A stretch of 64,000 bases of DNA, taken from positions 14,980 through 78,979 of the forward strand of contig DATBHB010000186.1 of assembly GCA_036557705.1 (NCBI GenBank), in the 5' to 3' direction. The DNA comes from VAZQ01 sp036557705 (GTDB taxonomy: Bacteria > Pseudomonadota > Alphaproteobacteria > Rhizobiales > Xanthobacteraceae). The position numbers were made by a program, and so were the translations under genes. This document shows, piece after piece, positions 44,023 through 55,153 of the stretch (positions within the stretch are counted from its first letter, which is position 1; each line of letters starts with the position of its first letter). The notes beneath the pieces were generated by a model. That model saw only the letters and a list, made by a program, of their open reading frames with translations. It searched no databases and was not told the DNA's origin.

Positions 44023-44049
44023 GTAGCACTCCTGCTGGTTGAGTGCTAA
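44023..44049. promoter_or_regulatory. CIRCE element (HrcA operator) of groESL
   Basis: GTAGCACTC-N9-GAGTGCTAA matches the CIRCE consensus TTAGCACTC-N9-GAGTGCTAA in 17 of 18 positions. The spacer is exactly nine bases (CTGCTGGTT). HrcA binds this inverted repeat to repress chaperonin genes until heat stress depletes active repressor. It lies 208 bp upstream of the groES ATG, farther than usual. The 357-bp gap 43901-44257 also holds a GCCGGAGGGGGGCACCCCCGGC palindrome-like stretch near 43970 and a duplicated 38-mer. Confidence 0.93.
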
Positions 44050-44093
44050 ATTTTTTGCCGGAACCCCTTGCGCTGCAAAAAAGCGCCCCCTAT

Positions 44094-44200
44094 GTCGCTG
44101 GCAGGCGGTGACGCGGGGCTCCCGGGACACCAGGTGATCGTGCAGTTCGGCAAGGGCATTGCGTCGCTGGCAGGCGGTGACGCGGGGCTCCCGGGACACC
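44094..44200 (+). repeat. Duplicated 38-bp sequence in the groESL leader
   Basis: Two identical 38-bp copies (44094-44131 and 44163-44200) begin GTCGCTGGCAGGCGGTGACG and end CCCGGGACACC, 31 bp apart. They lie between CIRCE and groES, so both copies should be in the 5' leader if transcription starts at the usual site. The copies are identical, which suggests a recent duplication or conservation by selection. Confidence 0.85.
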
Positions 44201-44257
44201 GCTCCCGTCCAAAACTCAAGCCTTAACAGCAACTTGCTAGAAACCTGGAGGGATCCC

Positions 44258-44575
44258 ATGAAATTTCGCCCGCTTCACGACCGCGTCGTCGTCAAGCGCA
44301 TCGATGCCGAGGAGAAGAGCGCCGGCGGCATTATTATACCCGACACTGCCAAGGAAAAGCCCTCGCAAGGCGAGGTCATTGCCGTCGGGCCGGGCGGCCG
44401 CGACGAGAGCGGCAAGCTCGTCCCGATCGATATCAAGGTCGGCGACCGCGTCCTGTTTGGCAAGTGGTCGGGCACCGAAGTCAAGATCGACGGCGAGGAA
44501 CTCCTGATCATGAAGGAATCCGACATCATGGGCGTGCTCGAAGGCGAGACCGCGACGCGGCGGAAGGCCGCCTAA
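44258..44575 (+). CDS. groES: Co-chaperonin GroES
   Basis: 105 residues from the ATG at 44258, with GGAGGG upstream. MKFRPLHDRVVVKRIDAEEKSAGGIIIPDTAKEKPSQGEVIAVGPG contains the mobile loop (residues about 17-32, with the IIIPDTA contact for GroEL). The C-terminus ELLIMKESDIMGVLE is typical. It caps the GroEL cavity during ATP-driven folding. groEL follows 45 bp downstream in the same operon under CIRCE/HrcA control. The extended C-terminal tail GETATRRKAA is a slight lengthening over the standard 95-97 residues. Confidence 0.97.
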   Translation: MKFRPLHDRVVVKRIDAEEKSAGGIIIPDTAKEKPSQGEVIAVGPGGRDESGKLVPIDIKVGDRVLFGKWSGTEVKIDGEELLIMKESDIMGVLEGETATRRKAA

Positions 44576-44620
44576 GGCGAAACCGCTTCCCCGCTCACTC
44601 AATCATTCGGAGACGGATCA

Positions 44621-46252
<1,632 letters not shown>

Positions 46253-46278
46253 TCCGGTTGCACGATCGAGAGATCAAA

Positions 46279-46310
46279 GAGGCCCGGGCGCAAGCCCGGG
46301 CCTCTCAGAT
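46279..46310 (+). terminator. Hairpin terminator after groEL
   Basis: A perfect 11-bp GC-rich stem (GAGGCCCGGGC / GCCCGGGCCTC) with a GCAA loop starts 27 bp after the groEL stop. Downstream is TCAGATTTCTG rather than a long T-run. The stem is strong enough to end or protect the groESL transcript. Confidence 0.65.
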
Positions 46311-46315
46311 TTCTG

Positions 46316-46382
46316 GGATCAGAAATCAGGGATCAGCAATTCCGCGCTGATGATTGATACCTGATTCCTGATCTCTGATCTT
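46316..46382. repeat. ATCAG/CTGAT-rich short repeat, copy 2
   Basis: Short inverted words (GGATCAGAAATCAGGGATCAG, then CTGATTCCTGATCTCTGATC) match the cluster at 41806-41863. The rest of the gap to 46642 holds a hairpin ACGAAGCC-TTGC-GGCTTCGT (46457-46476) but no gene or tRNA that I can support. Confidence 0.6.
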
Positions 46383-46642
46383 TGGCATAGCAACGACCAC
46401 GGACGAGGGGTGCGCTTACTTCCGGCGCCAACCCGCTCATCGTGGTCGCTCCAGCAACGAAGCCTTGCGGCTTCGTGATCCTTTGGCGCAGAACGCAATA
46501 AATCCAGAAAGGTTCCGCGGCGGGGATTCGCGGGGACGGCTTCTTTGTTTGCCGCGTTCTTGTTATACATGTTCCAGCCTTAAAAGTTGAGCTTCCGCTG
46601 AAGGCTGCATACGCGCGCCTCGGGCCACCTTGAGCGTCCGAG

Positions 46643-47878
46643 CTATTCTGCCGGCATCGTCCGGGCGCGTTGCCGCTCGATCCCACTGACCAGCACCGCA
46701 ATCAGCACGGTGCCGACCACAAAGCCAAGCGCGATCCTCGCGGTCACGCCGAGCACAAGGTCGAAGCCGCCGCGCACATAGAACAGCGCGATCATCGATA
46801 CTGCTGCGCCGGAGACCAGGAACGTCAGAAAATAGCGCACCGCATAGATGCGGGAGCGCCAAGCGTCGGCGGTATAGCGCGCAATCACGAGATCGTTGAC
46901 GGTCACCTGCGCGTAGATCGCAGCGACCGCCACTGCGAGCGCAGGGACCAGCATCGGTCCTTTTGCATAGGCGCTCCACAGCACGCCGGCAAATTGCAGG
47001 ATTGCGACGGCCGCGAACAGAAGATGGAGCGGGAATCGTTCGACGAGACGCCCGATCGTGAGTTGGGCGACGGCGCCGCACATCAGGATCGCGGTCGCGA
47101 TGCCGCCGATCTCTATCAGCGAGAAGTCGCTACCGAGCCGCTCGTCGACGAGCTTCGGGACCGCGATGGTGGCGATGTGGAAGACCAGCCCGGCCGATAG
47201 CGCGATCATGACGAAAAGCGCGAAAATTATCGCGGCGAGAAACGGCGGGAGCAGGACATCAGGCGTCGAAGGGCGCTGTTCCCCGGAGTGACGGCCGTCC
47301 GGGACGAGCCGCAGATAGATGACGCCGCTGACGACACACACGAGGGCAGGAACGAGAAACGCGCCCCGCCACCCGAATGCGCCAGCAAGCGCCGCTGTGA
47401 GCGCGGCCGCAACCGCAACGCCGAGATTCCCGCACACGCCGTTGAAGGCGAGCGAGCGTCCGCGCGATCGCGCCTGCGCGATGAGCATGGCGGTGCCGAC
47501 CGGATGATAAATCGCCGCGAAAATGCCCAATCCCGTGAGCGCGACCGTCAGCACCAACAGATTCGGCGCGAGGCCGGCAAGCAGCAGCGAGCCGGCGCAG
47601 CCGAAATAGAACAGCGCGATCATGTTGCGCCGGCTCCAGCGGTCGCCGAGCCAGCCCGCCGGCAACGAGAACAGCCCGAACGCAATGAAGGATGGCGTCC
47701 CCAGCGCGATCAGCTCCGCGTAGCTCCGCTGATAAACAACGGCAAGGTCGATCACCACCGTGGCGAGGATCAGCATGACGTAATGATCGATTGCATGCGC
47801 CCAGTTGAGGAACGCAATGGATCGCCGCCTCCCCTGGTCGGCGGCAGGCGGACAGGCGGCTAAGTCCCGGGTCGTCAT
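46643..47878 (-). CDS. Major facilitator superfamily transporter
   Basis: 411 residues from the ATG at 47878; a TTG upstream at 47914 is less likely. Twelve hydrophobic spans. The MFS signature loop between spans 2 and 3 is GWLGDRWSRRNMIALFYFG. In the first half, GLGIFAAIYHPVGTAMLIAQARSRGRSLAFNGVCGNLGVA matches the fosmidomycin-resistance/cyanate-like subgroup. The second half begins after a polar loop near residue 205 (DGRHSGEQRPSTPD). Substrate unknown. The direction (convergent with groEL) leaves a 390-bp spacer between them. Confidence 0.88.
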   Translation of the reverse strand: MTTRDLAACPPAADQGRRRSIAFLNWAHAIDHYVMLILATVVIDLAVVYQRSYAELIALGTPSFIAFGLFSLPAGWLGDRWSRRNMIALFYFGCAGSLLLAGLAPNLLVLTVALTGLGIFAAIYHPVGTAMLIAQARSRGRSLAFNGVCGNLGVAVAAALTAALAGAFGWRGAFLVPALVCVVSGVIYLRLVPDGRHSGEQRPSTPDVLLPPFLAAIIFALFVMIALSAGLVFHIATIAVPKLVDERLGSDFSLIEIGGIATAILMCGAVAQLTIGRLVERFPLHLLFAAVAILQFAGVLWSAYAKGPMLVPALAVAVAAIYAQVTVNDLVIARYTADAWRSRIYAVRYFLTFLVSGAAVSMIALFYVRGGFDLVLGVTARIALGFVVGTVLIAVLVSGIERQRARTMPAE

Positions 47879-48020
47879 TCTTATGTAAAGTGCTGCTTCA
47901 TGGAGGCCTGTCAACCTCTCGGGTCCAGGACGACTGTGTTCCCGGACCCTGGGCGCCCGCTATGTCTCGCCCGCGGCAACGTCAGCGCTTGCGTGAAGCG
48001 AGGCCCGAACTGCGGGTTGG

Positions 48021-48575
48021 TCAGAGGTGCTTATACGCACGCTCGTGATAAACCAGGGCCGGTCCGGCCGGCCCGAGTCGCACGCTTTCGACGGCACCGA
48101 ACAACACGTTATGGCTCGCGACCGATCGCACCTCGACGATGCGGCAATCGAACGCGATCACGGCCGAAATGAGCACTGGGCTGCCGGTGCTCAGCACGGT
48201 CCATTCTCCGCTTGCGAATCGGTCGCTGCCCTGGATCCCGCTACGGCCAGCAAAAACATCGGCGATGTCGGCTCCCGCGGCTCCGAGCGTATTGACGCAG
48301 AAAACCCCGTTCTCCACCACGACCGGATTGGTCCGGCTGCGCCGGTTGAGGCACACCAGCAGCGTCGGCGGGGCATCGGAGACCGAGCACACGGCCGTCG
48401 CGGTGGTACCGACCTTGCCGCCGGAGCCGGCCGTCGTGATCACGTGCACGGCCGCGCCGAGCCGGCTCATCGCCTCGCGGAATGCGCCCGGCTCAGCGGT
48501 GCTGACGGTTTGCGGGCCGACGACCGTGAAGGCGCCGTCCATGGCGTCATCGGGGCGCTGGTCAAACCACGTCAT
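48021..48575 (-). CDS. Flavin reductase-domain protein (HpaC type)
   Basis: 184 residues from the ATG at 48575. The flavin reductase fold is shown by FREAMSRLGAAVHVITTAGSGGKVGTTATAVCSVSDAPPTLLVCLNRRSRTN, then FCVNTLGAAGADIADVFAG and FDCRIVEVRSVASHNVLFGAVESVRLGP. HpaC-type reductases use NAD(P)H to make free FADH2 or FMNH2 for a partner monooxygenase. It starts 15 bp after the end of the HpaB-type gene on the same strand, so the two make a two-component system. Confidence 0.92.
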   Translation of the reverse strand: MTWFDQRPDDAMDGAFTVVGPQTVSTAEPGAFREAMSRLGAAVHVITTAGSGGKVGTTATAVCSVSDAPPTLLVCLNRRSRTNPVVVENGVFCVNTLGAAGADIADVFAGRSGIQGSDRFASGEWTVLSTGSPVLISAVIAFDCRIVEVRSVASHNVLFGAVESVRLGPAGPALVYHERAYKHL

Positions 48576-48590
48576 GAACACTTTCGGTCC

Positions 48591-50174
48591 CTACTCTGCC
48601 GCGCGCTTGATTCCGGCTCCGGGCGCGTAAGCTACATCGTCGGAATCGAGCCAAGTCGATCCGGTCCAGCCTTCTTCATCGTAATCGGCGAGGCATTGCT
48701 CCGCCAGAGCGATCATCGCATCGAGGGTTCCGGAATTGCGCGCGTTCCACATCGCCTGGATGCGAATATCCTCGTGGTTACCGGCATAATTTCTTTCATA
48801 GAGCTCATGGCGACCGCCGAATTCCGTGCCGATTGCGTCCCACAGGAGCTTCATCAGCTTGATGCGCTGCTTGTAATCGATACCATAGGAGCCGCGTACA
48901 TAGCGGGCGAGGTAGGAGCCGATTGCCGGATTGGTTAAATCCCTGGCCGAGGATGGCAGGTAGATCAGGGACGAGGCGATGATCTTCTCCACGATCTCCT
49001 TGATCCGCCCGTAGGCGTCGCCGGCAAAGACGCGATAGCTCGATCCGGACTGGGCGTTCGGCAGCACGGCGTCGCCCACCCAGGGCGTCGGGTTGTGCGC
49101 CATGGCGTCGGTGAGCGCCCAGAACAGATTGCGCCAGGCAATGATCTCACCCAGCAGCGCCTGGTTGCCGCGAAATTCGTCGGAGCCGATCGCGCGAAGC
49201 GCCTTGGCGATTACGCCGACGAGGAAATCGAGTTTGACGGCCAGCCGCGTGCAGCCCTGGAACTGGTATCCCTGCAGGAATCCGGATTGAGGAAAAAAGA
49301 TCTTGAGCTTTTCGAGATCGCGATGGAGCAGGACGTCCTCCCACGGTATCAGTGCGTTGTCGAATACGAAAATCGCGTCGTTTTCGTCGAAACGCGACGA
49401 CAGCGGGTAGTCGAATGGCGTTCCCATCACGCTTGCCATCATCTCATAGGATGTGCGGCAAAAGAGTTTCACGCCCGGCGTGTTCATTGGCGCAATGAAC
49501 ATGACGGCCAGATCGGTGTCGTGCGTGGGAACGGCGGCGTTCTGGCCGAGAAAATTATAGTGGGTCAATGCCGAAGAGGTAGCAACCACCTTTGCGCCCG
49601 AGACGATGATGCCGGCGTCGGTTTCCTTCTGGATGGTGATGAACACATCCTTGACCTCGTCGGCTGCCTTGGCGCGATCGACGGGCGGGTTGACGATCGC
49701 GTGGTTCATGAACAGCACATGGTCCTGCGCGCGCCGATACCAGGCCTTCGCGTTCTCGGCGAATTTTCCGTAGAAGGAATAATTGGCTCCGAGCGTATTC
49801 ATCAGCGAGGCTTTGTAATCGGGCGAGCGGCCCATCCAGCCGTAGCTCATGCGCGCCCAGGCGGCGATCGCGTCGCGCTGGGCGACCACGTCCTCGCGCG
49901 AGCGCGCGAAGCGGAAATATTTGTGGGTATAACCGCCCGAACCGGTGTCGGTCGGGCAGGTAAGCATGCCCTTGCTGCGCGGATCGTGCAGCGCGTCGTA
50001 GAGGCGGGCGATGGAACGCGCGGTGTTGCGGAACGCCGGGTGCGTGGTGACGTCGTCGACGCGCTCGCCGTAGATATAGACCTCACGCCCGTCGCGCAGG
50101 CTTTGCAGATACTCGGCGCCGGTGAACGGGCGCCCTTTGGCGCCGATCGCCTCCTCGGCCTTGGCGAGCGTCAT
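48591..50174 (-). CDS. 4-Hydroxyphenylacetate 3-hydroxylase-family flavin monooxygenase (HpaB type)
   Basis: 527 residues from the ATG at 50174. FTGAEYLQSLRDGREVYIYGERVDD opens the HpaB N-terminal domain. HAIVNPPVDRAK, GIIVSGAKVVATSSALTHYNFLG and the DNALIPWEDVLLHRD region match the FADH2-binding core. PAIGSYLARYVRGSYGIDYKQRIKLMKLLWDAIGTEFGGRHELYERNYAGNHEDIR is the helical end. The enzyme hydroxylates a phenol using FADH2 supplied by the downstream reductase. Substrate could be 4-hydroxyphenylacetate, phenol or a related aromatic, which the sequence cannot settle. Confidence 0.93.
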   Translation of the reverse strand: MTLAKAEEAIGAKGRPFTGAEYLQSLRDGREVYIYGERVDDVTTHPAFRNTARSIARLYDALHDPRSKGMLTCPTDTGSGGYTHKYFRFARSREDVVAQRDAIAAWARMSYGWMGRSPDYKASLMNTLGANYSFYGKFAENAKAWYRRAQDHVLFMNHAIVNPPVDRAKAADEVKDVFITIQKETDAGIIVSGAKVVATSSALTHYNFLGQNAAVPTHDTDLAVMFIAPMNTPGVKLFCRTSYEMMASVMGTPFDYPLSSRFDENDAIFVFDNALIPWEDVLLHRDLEKLKIFFPQSGFLQGYQFQGCTRLAVKLDFLVGVIAKALRAIGSDEFRGNQALLGEIIAWRNLFWALTDAMAHNPTPWVGDAVLPNAQSGSSYRVFAGDAYGRIKEIVEKIIASSLIYLPSSARDLTNPAIGSYLARYVRGSYGIDYKQRIKLMKLLWDAIGTEFGGRHELYERNYAGNHEDIRIQAMWNARNSGTLDAMIALAEQCLADYDEEGWTGSTWLDSDDVAYAPGAGIKRAAE

Positions 50175-50381
50175 GGAAATGCTCCAATACAGGTCGGATC
50201 GACACTACACACCGCCCTCGTCAGCAGGAAGCGAACGGCGCTTGCGGCACCCCCCGCTCGTCTAGGATTTGGGAGCGAATGAGAATAATAAGCCATATGT
50301 TCGTTTTAAAAAGCACTTTAATACTATTTACGCGTAAAATACGTCCGCGATATAGAAGCATCTTCTAAGAAGCAGCAAGTC

Positions 50382-51116
50382 ATGTCGCGAACCTCCGGAC
50401 CACTCGTGCGGCCAACCGCCGCGATTGCCGTTGCGCTGTCCGATGAACTCAAACAGGCAAGTCCCGTGGAGATCATTTCGCGGGCTCGCCAATGGGCTCC
50501 CGCCGGACGGCTTGCCGTCGTGTGCTCGTTCGGCACCGAATCGGCGGTGTTGCTCAAATTTGTTGCTGACGTTGACCGATCGCTGCCAGTGCTCTTCCTC
50601 GATACCGGCTGGTTGTTCAAGGAGACTCTGGCCTATCGTGATCGGTTGACGGCCTATTTCGGGTTGACGGACGTGCGTACGCTGATCCCCTCGGCGAGCG
50701 CGCTCACCATGAAGGATCCGCGCGGCGACCTGTGCCTGTGCGACCACGATGCCTGCTGCGCAATCCGCAAGGTGGCTCCTTTGGCAGCCGAACTTGCGTC
50801 CTTCGAGGGCTGGATCAACGGCCGCAAACGATTTCAGGGCGGCGAACGCGCCGAACTTGCCGCCGTGGAGACAGACGGCCGCTGGCTGAAATTCAATCCG
50901 CTTGCGCGCCTTAGTCGTGACGAGGTCGAAGCCGTCTTTGAAGGCGAGCGGTTGCCCCGCCATCCGCTCGAAGCGCTGGGATTCGCCTCGGTCGGCTGCG
51001 TGCCCTGCACCAGCCGCGCGATCGGGGCGACTGGCCGTAACGGGCGATGGAGCGGCCTCGGCAAGACCGAATGCGGCATCCACACCCGCGGGCTGGTTAC
51101 GAACTCGCCGTTGTAG
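50382..51116 (+). CDS. cysH: Assimilatory adenylylsulfate (APS/PAPS) reductase
   Basis: 244 residues from the ATG at 50382. The PP-loop domain shows VVCSFGTESAVLLKF and LFLDTGWLFKETLAYRDRL. The four cysteines of a [4Fe-4S] cluster are present (Cys125/126 in DACCAIRK, Cys206/209 in GCVPC), and the catalytic Cys231 is in KTECGIH. This cluster-containing type reduces APS rather than PAPS in most bacteria, giving sulfite and AMP. The divergent upstream gap (50280-50345) is strikingly AT-rich (TTTTAAAAAGCACTTTAATA), which may be the promoter or a CysB-type site. No other cys genes are adjacent. Confidence 0.93.
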   Translation: MSRTSGPLVRPTAAIAVALSDELKQASPVEIISRARQWAPAGRLAVVCSFGTESAVLLKFVADVDRSLPVLFLDTGWLFKETLAYRDRLTAYFGLTDVRTLIPSASALTMKDPRGDLCLCDHDACCAIRKVAPLAAELASFEGWINGRKRFQGGERAELAAVETDGRWLKFNPLARLSRDEVEAVFEGERLPRHPLEALGFASVGCVPCTSRAIGATGRNGRWSGLGKTECGIHTRGLVTNSPL

Positions 51117-51194
51117 CTCCATTGTCGCCCTGATAGAGAATCGAGACGGGGCGCCGGGCCGGGGTGAAGGCCTCTCACCGACCTCGGAGAGGGT

Positions 51195-52133
<939 letters not shown>

Positions 52134-52134
52134 T

Positions 52135-53502
52135 ATGCATAAGGTGTCGTCAGCGCCCGCGTCCCGGTTCGGCGGTGCGCTGCGCAGCACCGCAGCAAGC
52201 GCCATCCTTGCCTTTGCACTGCTGCTGCCCCTGATCGGCTTCGACACCGTCGTCAATATCCGCAACGAACTGGTGCTCAAGACCCGCTGGCCACTGCTGT
52301 TCGCGATGGTAGCGATCGTTGCCGGCCTGCGGTTTCTCCAGCTAACTCTGCTCGCGCCTTGGCTCGCAGATTTACGACAGCGCGGGGGATTTAAAACCTC
52401 GCTTCCCGCGAGTGCCATGCTGACGCAATGGGGTAAGCCGGTCGCGCTTGGCCTCGTTCTCATCTACCCGATTGCGGCGTTTGCTCTCGCTGGCGGAGGC
52501 GCCGGGAAATGGATCGACAATTTCGGCGTGCAGATTCTCATTTATGTGATGCTGGGCTGGGGGCTCAATATCGTGGTCGGTCTCGCCGGCCTTCTCGATC
52601 TCGGCTACGTCGCGTTCTATGCCATCGGCGCCTATACCTGCGCACTGCTCGGGCGCAATTTCGGGCTTTCGTTTTGGACAATGCTGCCACTCGCAGGCAT
52701 TTTCGCTGCGCTCTGGGGCATCGTGCTTGGGTTTACGGTACTGCGGCTGCGCGGCGATTATCTCGCGGTGGTGACGCTCGCCTTTGCCGAAATCCTCCGC
52801 ATCGTGCTGATCAACTGGGTACCGGTCACGAACGGATATGCTGGGATCAGCGGCATTCCGCGCCCGAACTTGTTCGGGATTCCTTTCGACGCCTCGCCGA
52901 GCGGGTTCGCCGGGCGCTTCGGACTCGAATTCTCACCGGTCTATCGCCTGATGTTTCTCTATTACGTGGTGCTCGCGGCGCTGGTTTTCACAGCCTTCAT
53001 CGTCGACCGACTGCGTCGGCTTCCTATTGGTCGCGCCTGGGAAGCCTTGCGCGAAGACGAAATCGCCTGCCGCTCTCTCGGGATCAACACGACGACCAGC
53101 AAGGTCACGGCGTTTGCGATGGGCGCCTTCTTCGGCGGGGTTGCCGGCGCATTCTTCGCTGCGCGCCAGGGCTTCATCAGTCCGGAATCGGTTAACTTCG
53201 GCGAGTCGGCTTTGATTCTCGCGATTGTAGTGCTGGGCGGCATGGGCAGCCCGGCCGGAATTGCGATCGCAGCGATTGCCATCATCGGCGGCACTGAGGC
53301 GCTGCGCGAACTCGATTTCCTCAAGCACGTATTCGGCGATCAGTTCGATCCGACCCAATATCGAATGCTGCTGTTCGGCTTCGCGATGGTCGTCATCATC
53401 GCGTGGAGGCCGCGCGGGCTCGTCGGCAGCCGCGAGCCAACGGCGATCCTCAAGGACCGCAAACTCATCGCCGCGGCGCTGTTGCGGGAGGGTCGCGGAT
53501 GA
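52135..53502 (+). CDS. livM: Branched-chain amino acid-type ABC permease LivM
   Basis: 455 residues. The extra N-terminal region (about 1-115, with spans LAFALLLPLIGFDTVV and LLFAMVAIVAGLRFLQ) is typical of LivM. The core begins at YVMLGWGLNIVVGLAGLLDLGYVAFYAIGAYTCALL. It includes RLRGDYLAVVTLAFAEILRIVLINW and the coupling segment GRAWEALREDEIACRSLGINTTTSKVTAFAMGAFFGGVAGAFFAARQGFI. The stop overlaps the livG start (ATGA). Confidence 0.95.
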   Translation: MHKVSSAPASRFGGALRSTAASAILAFALLLPLIGFDTVVNIRNELVLKTRWPLLFAMVAIVAGLRFLQLTLLAPWLADLRQRGGFKTSLPASAMLTQWGKPVALGLVLIYPIAAFALAGGGAGKWIDNFGVQILIYVMLGWGLNIVVGLAGLLDLGYVAFYAIGAYTCALLGRNFGLSFWTMLPLAGIFAALWGIVLGFTVLRLRGDYLAVVTLAFAEILRIVLINWVPVTNGYAGISGIPRPNLFGIPFDASPSGFAGRFGLEFSPVYRLMFLYYVVLAALVFTAFIVDRLRRLPIGRAWEALREDEIACRSLGINTTTSKVTAFAMGAFFGGVAGAFFAARQGFISPESVNFGESALILAIVVLGGMGSPAGIAIAAIAIIGGTEALRELDFLKHVFGDQFDPTQYRMLLFGFAMVVIIAWRPRGLVGSREPTAILKDRKLIAAALLREGRG

Positions 53503-54410
53503 TAGCGCTCGCACCTGCTCCGCTGTTGCGCGTCGAGCATCTCACCATGCGATTTGGCGGCCTCGTTGCGGTAAACGACGTTTCGTTTGCTGCCGAGCGC
53601 GGCCACATCACTGCGCTGATCGGGCCGAACGGTGCCGGCAAGACGACCCTATTCAATTGCATTACCGGTTTCTACAAGCCGAGCGAGGGGCGAATCGCAT
53701 TGCAGGTCGGAGCGTCAAAGCTCTGGGAGGAACTGGATGCGCTCACGGAGCACGGCAAGCGCAGCATTGAGCGCCGCGACGGCTCGCTGTTTCTACTCGA
53801 ACGCATGCCGGACTATCTCGTATCCTGGAAAGCAAAGGTCGCCCGAACGTTTCAAAACATTCGTCTGTTTCCCGGGATGACCGCCTTGGAAAATCTGCTT
53901 GTCGCGCAGCATAATCCGTTGAATCGTGCTTCCGGCTATACGCTGCTCGGCGCACTGGGGCTCCCTTCCTATCAACGGGCGCAAAACTCGGCGATCGAAA
54001 AGGCTCGGCACTGGCTGGACAAGACCGGGCTCACCGGCCGTGCCGATGACCCGGCCGGCCAGTTGCCCTACGGCGCGCAGCGCCGGCTCGAAATCGCCCG
54101 CGCAATGTGCACGGAACCGGTGCTGCTGTGTCTTGATGAGCCTGCAGCCGGGCTCAATCCGCGCGAAAGCGCCGAGCTCAATGCATTTCTCGATTCGGTC
54201 CGCCGCGATTACTCGACCTCGATGCTGCTGATCGAGCACGACATGTCGGTGGTCATGGAAATCTCCGATCGTGTAATCGTCCTCGACCACGGCGTGAAGA
54301 TTGCCGACGGGCGCCCGGAAGATGTCCGCAAGGATCAAAACGTGATCGCCGCCTATCTCGGGGTCGATGACCGCGCCGTCGAGCAGGTCCAGGCGGAGGT
54401 CGGATTGTGA
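53499..54410 (+). CDS. livG: Branched-chain amino acid-type ABC ATPase LivG
   Basis: 303 residues from the ATG at 53499. Walker A is GPNGAGKTT. The Q-loop region TFQNIRLFPGMTALENLLVAQHN, the LivG insertion, and LPYGAQRRLEIARAMCTEPVLLCLDEPAAGLNPRES (signature, Walker B) follow. The switch His is in LLIEHDMSVVMEISDRVIVLDHG. The ABC signature here reads PYGAQR in place of LSGGQ, as is usual for LivG. Longer than the standard 255-260 residues because of an insertion around residues 65-110. Overlaps livF (GTGA). Confidence 0.95.
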   Translation: MIALAPAPLLRVEHLTMRFGGLVAVNDVSFAAERGHITALIGPNGAGKTTLFNCITGFYKPSEGRIALQVGASKLWEELDALTEHGKRSIERRDGSLFLLERMPDYLVSWKAKVARTFQNIRLFPGMTALENLLVAQHNPLNRASGYTLLGALGLPSYQRAQNSAIEKARHWLDKTGLTGRADDPAGQLPYGAQRRLEIARAMCTEPVLLCLDEPAAGLNPRESAELNAFLDSVRRDYSTSMLLIEHDMSVVMEISDRVIVLDHGVKIADGRPEDVRKDQNVIAAYLGVDDRAVEQVQAEVGL

Positions 54411-55147
54411 ATGAGCCGCTTCTCTCGGTGCGCGGCGTGCAATCCTACTACGGCAATATCGCTGCGCTCAAAGGCGTCGACCTCGAAGTGGCCGACGGGG
54501 AAATCGTTGCCCTGATTGGCGCCAACGGCGCGGGAAAATCGACCCTGATGATGACGATCTGCGGCAATCCACAGGCGCGAGCGGGATCTATCGTTTTCGC
54601 CGGCCGCGACATCACGCAGCTTGCAACCCATGAGATCGCCCGGCTTCGAATCGCCCAAGCCCCGGAAGGCAGGCGCATTTTCCTGCGCATGAGCGTGCTC
54701 GAAAATCTGCAAATGGGTGCGGCCATTTCCGACCCTGCCGGCTTCGAAGCCGATCTCACCCGCGTCTTCGCACTTTTCCCGGTCCTGCGCGAACGGTCGC
54801 ACCAGCGCGGCGGCACGCTTTCCGGCGGCGAGCAGCAGATGCTCGCGATCGCGCGCGCGCTGATGAGCCGCCCGCGGCTGCTGCTGCTCGATGAGCCTTC
54901 GCTGGGGCTCGCTCCACTCGTGGTCCGGCAGATTTTCGCTGCAATCAGAAAGCTCAACGTGGAAGAGAAGCTGACCGTCTTTCTCGTCGAGCAGAATGCG
55001 TTTCACGCGCTCAAGCTTGCGCACCGCGGCTATGTCATGGTCAATGGCCGGATCACGCTTACCGGGAGCGGTCGCGAACTGTTGGAGATGCCGGAAGTGA
55101 AGGCGGCGTATCTCGAAGGGGGAGACGTTAGAGCGCGCGCGCTTTGA
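54407..55147 (+). CDS. livF: Branched-chain amino acid-type ABC ATPase LivF
   Basis: 246 residues from the GTG at 54407, overlapping the livG stop. LLSVRGVQSYYGNIAALKGVDLEVADGEIVALIGANGAGKST contains Walker A. APEGRRIFLRMSVLENLQMGA is the LivF hallmark region. TLSGGEQQMLAIARALMSRPRLLLLDEPSLGLAPLVV holds the signature and Walker B, followed by FLVEQNAFHALKLAHRGYVMVNGRI. It completes the ATPase pair and ends the operon, 6 bp from the convergent histidine kinase. Confidence 0.95.
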   Translation: MNEPLLSVRGVQSYYGNIAALKGVDLEVADGEIVALIGANGAGKSTLMMTICGNPQARAGSIVFAGRDITQLATHEIARLRIAQAPEGRRIFLRMSVLENLQMGAAISDPAGFEADLTRVFALFPVLRERSHQRGGTLSGGEQQMLAIARALMSRPRLLLLDEPSLGLAPLVVRQIFAAIRKLNVEEKLTVFLVEQNAFHALKLAHRGYVMVNGRITLTGSGRELLEMPEVKAAYLEGGDVRARAL

Positions 55148-55153
55148 CCGTGC

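Noticed and set aside
46383..46560. Possible tRNA in the gap after groEL
   Set aside because: A GGTTCCGCGGCGGGGATTCG stretch and a hairpin looked suggestive, but no acceptor stem or anticodon arm could be assembled.
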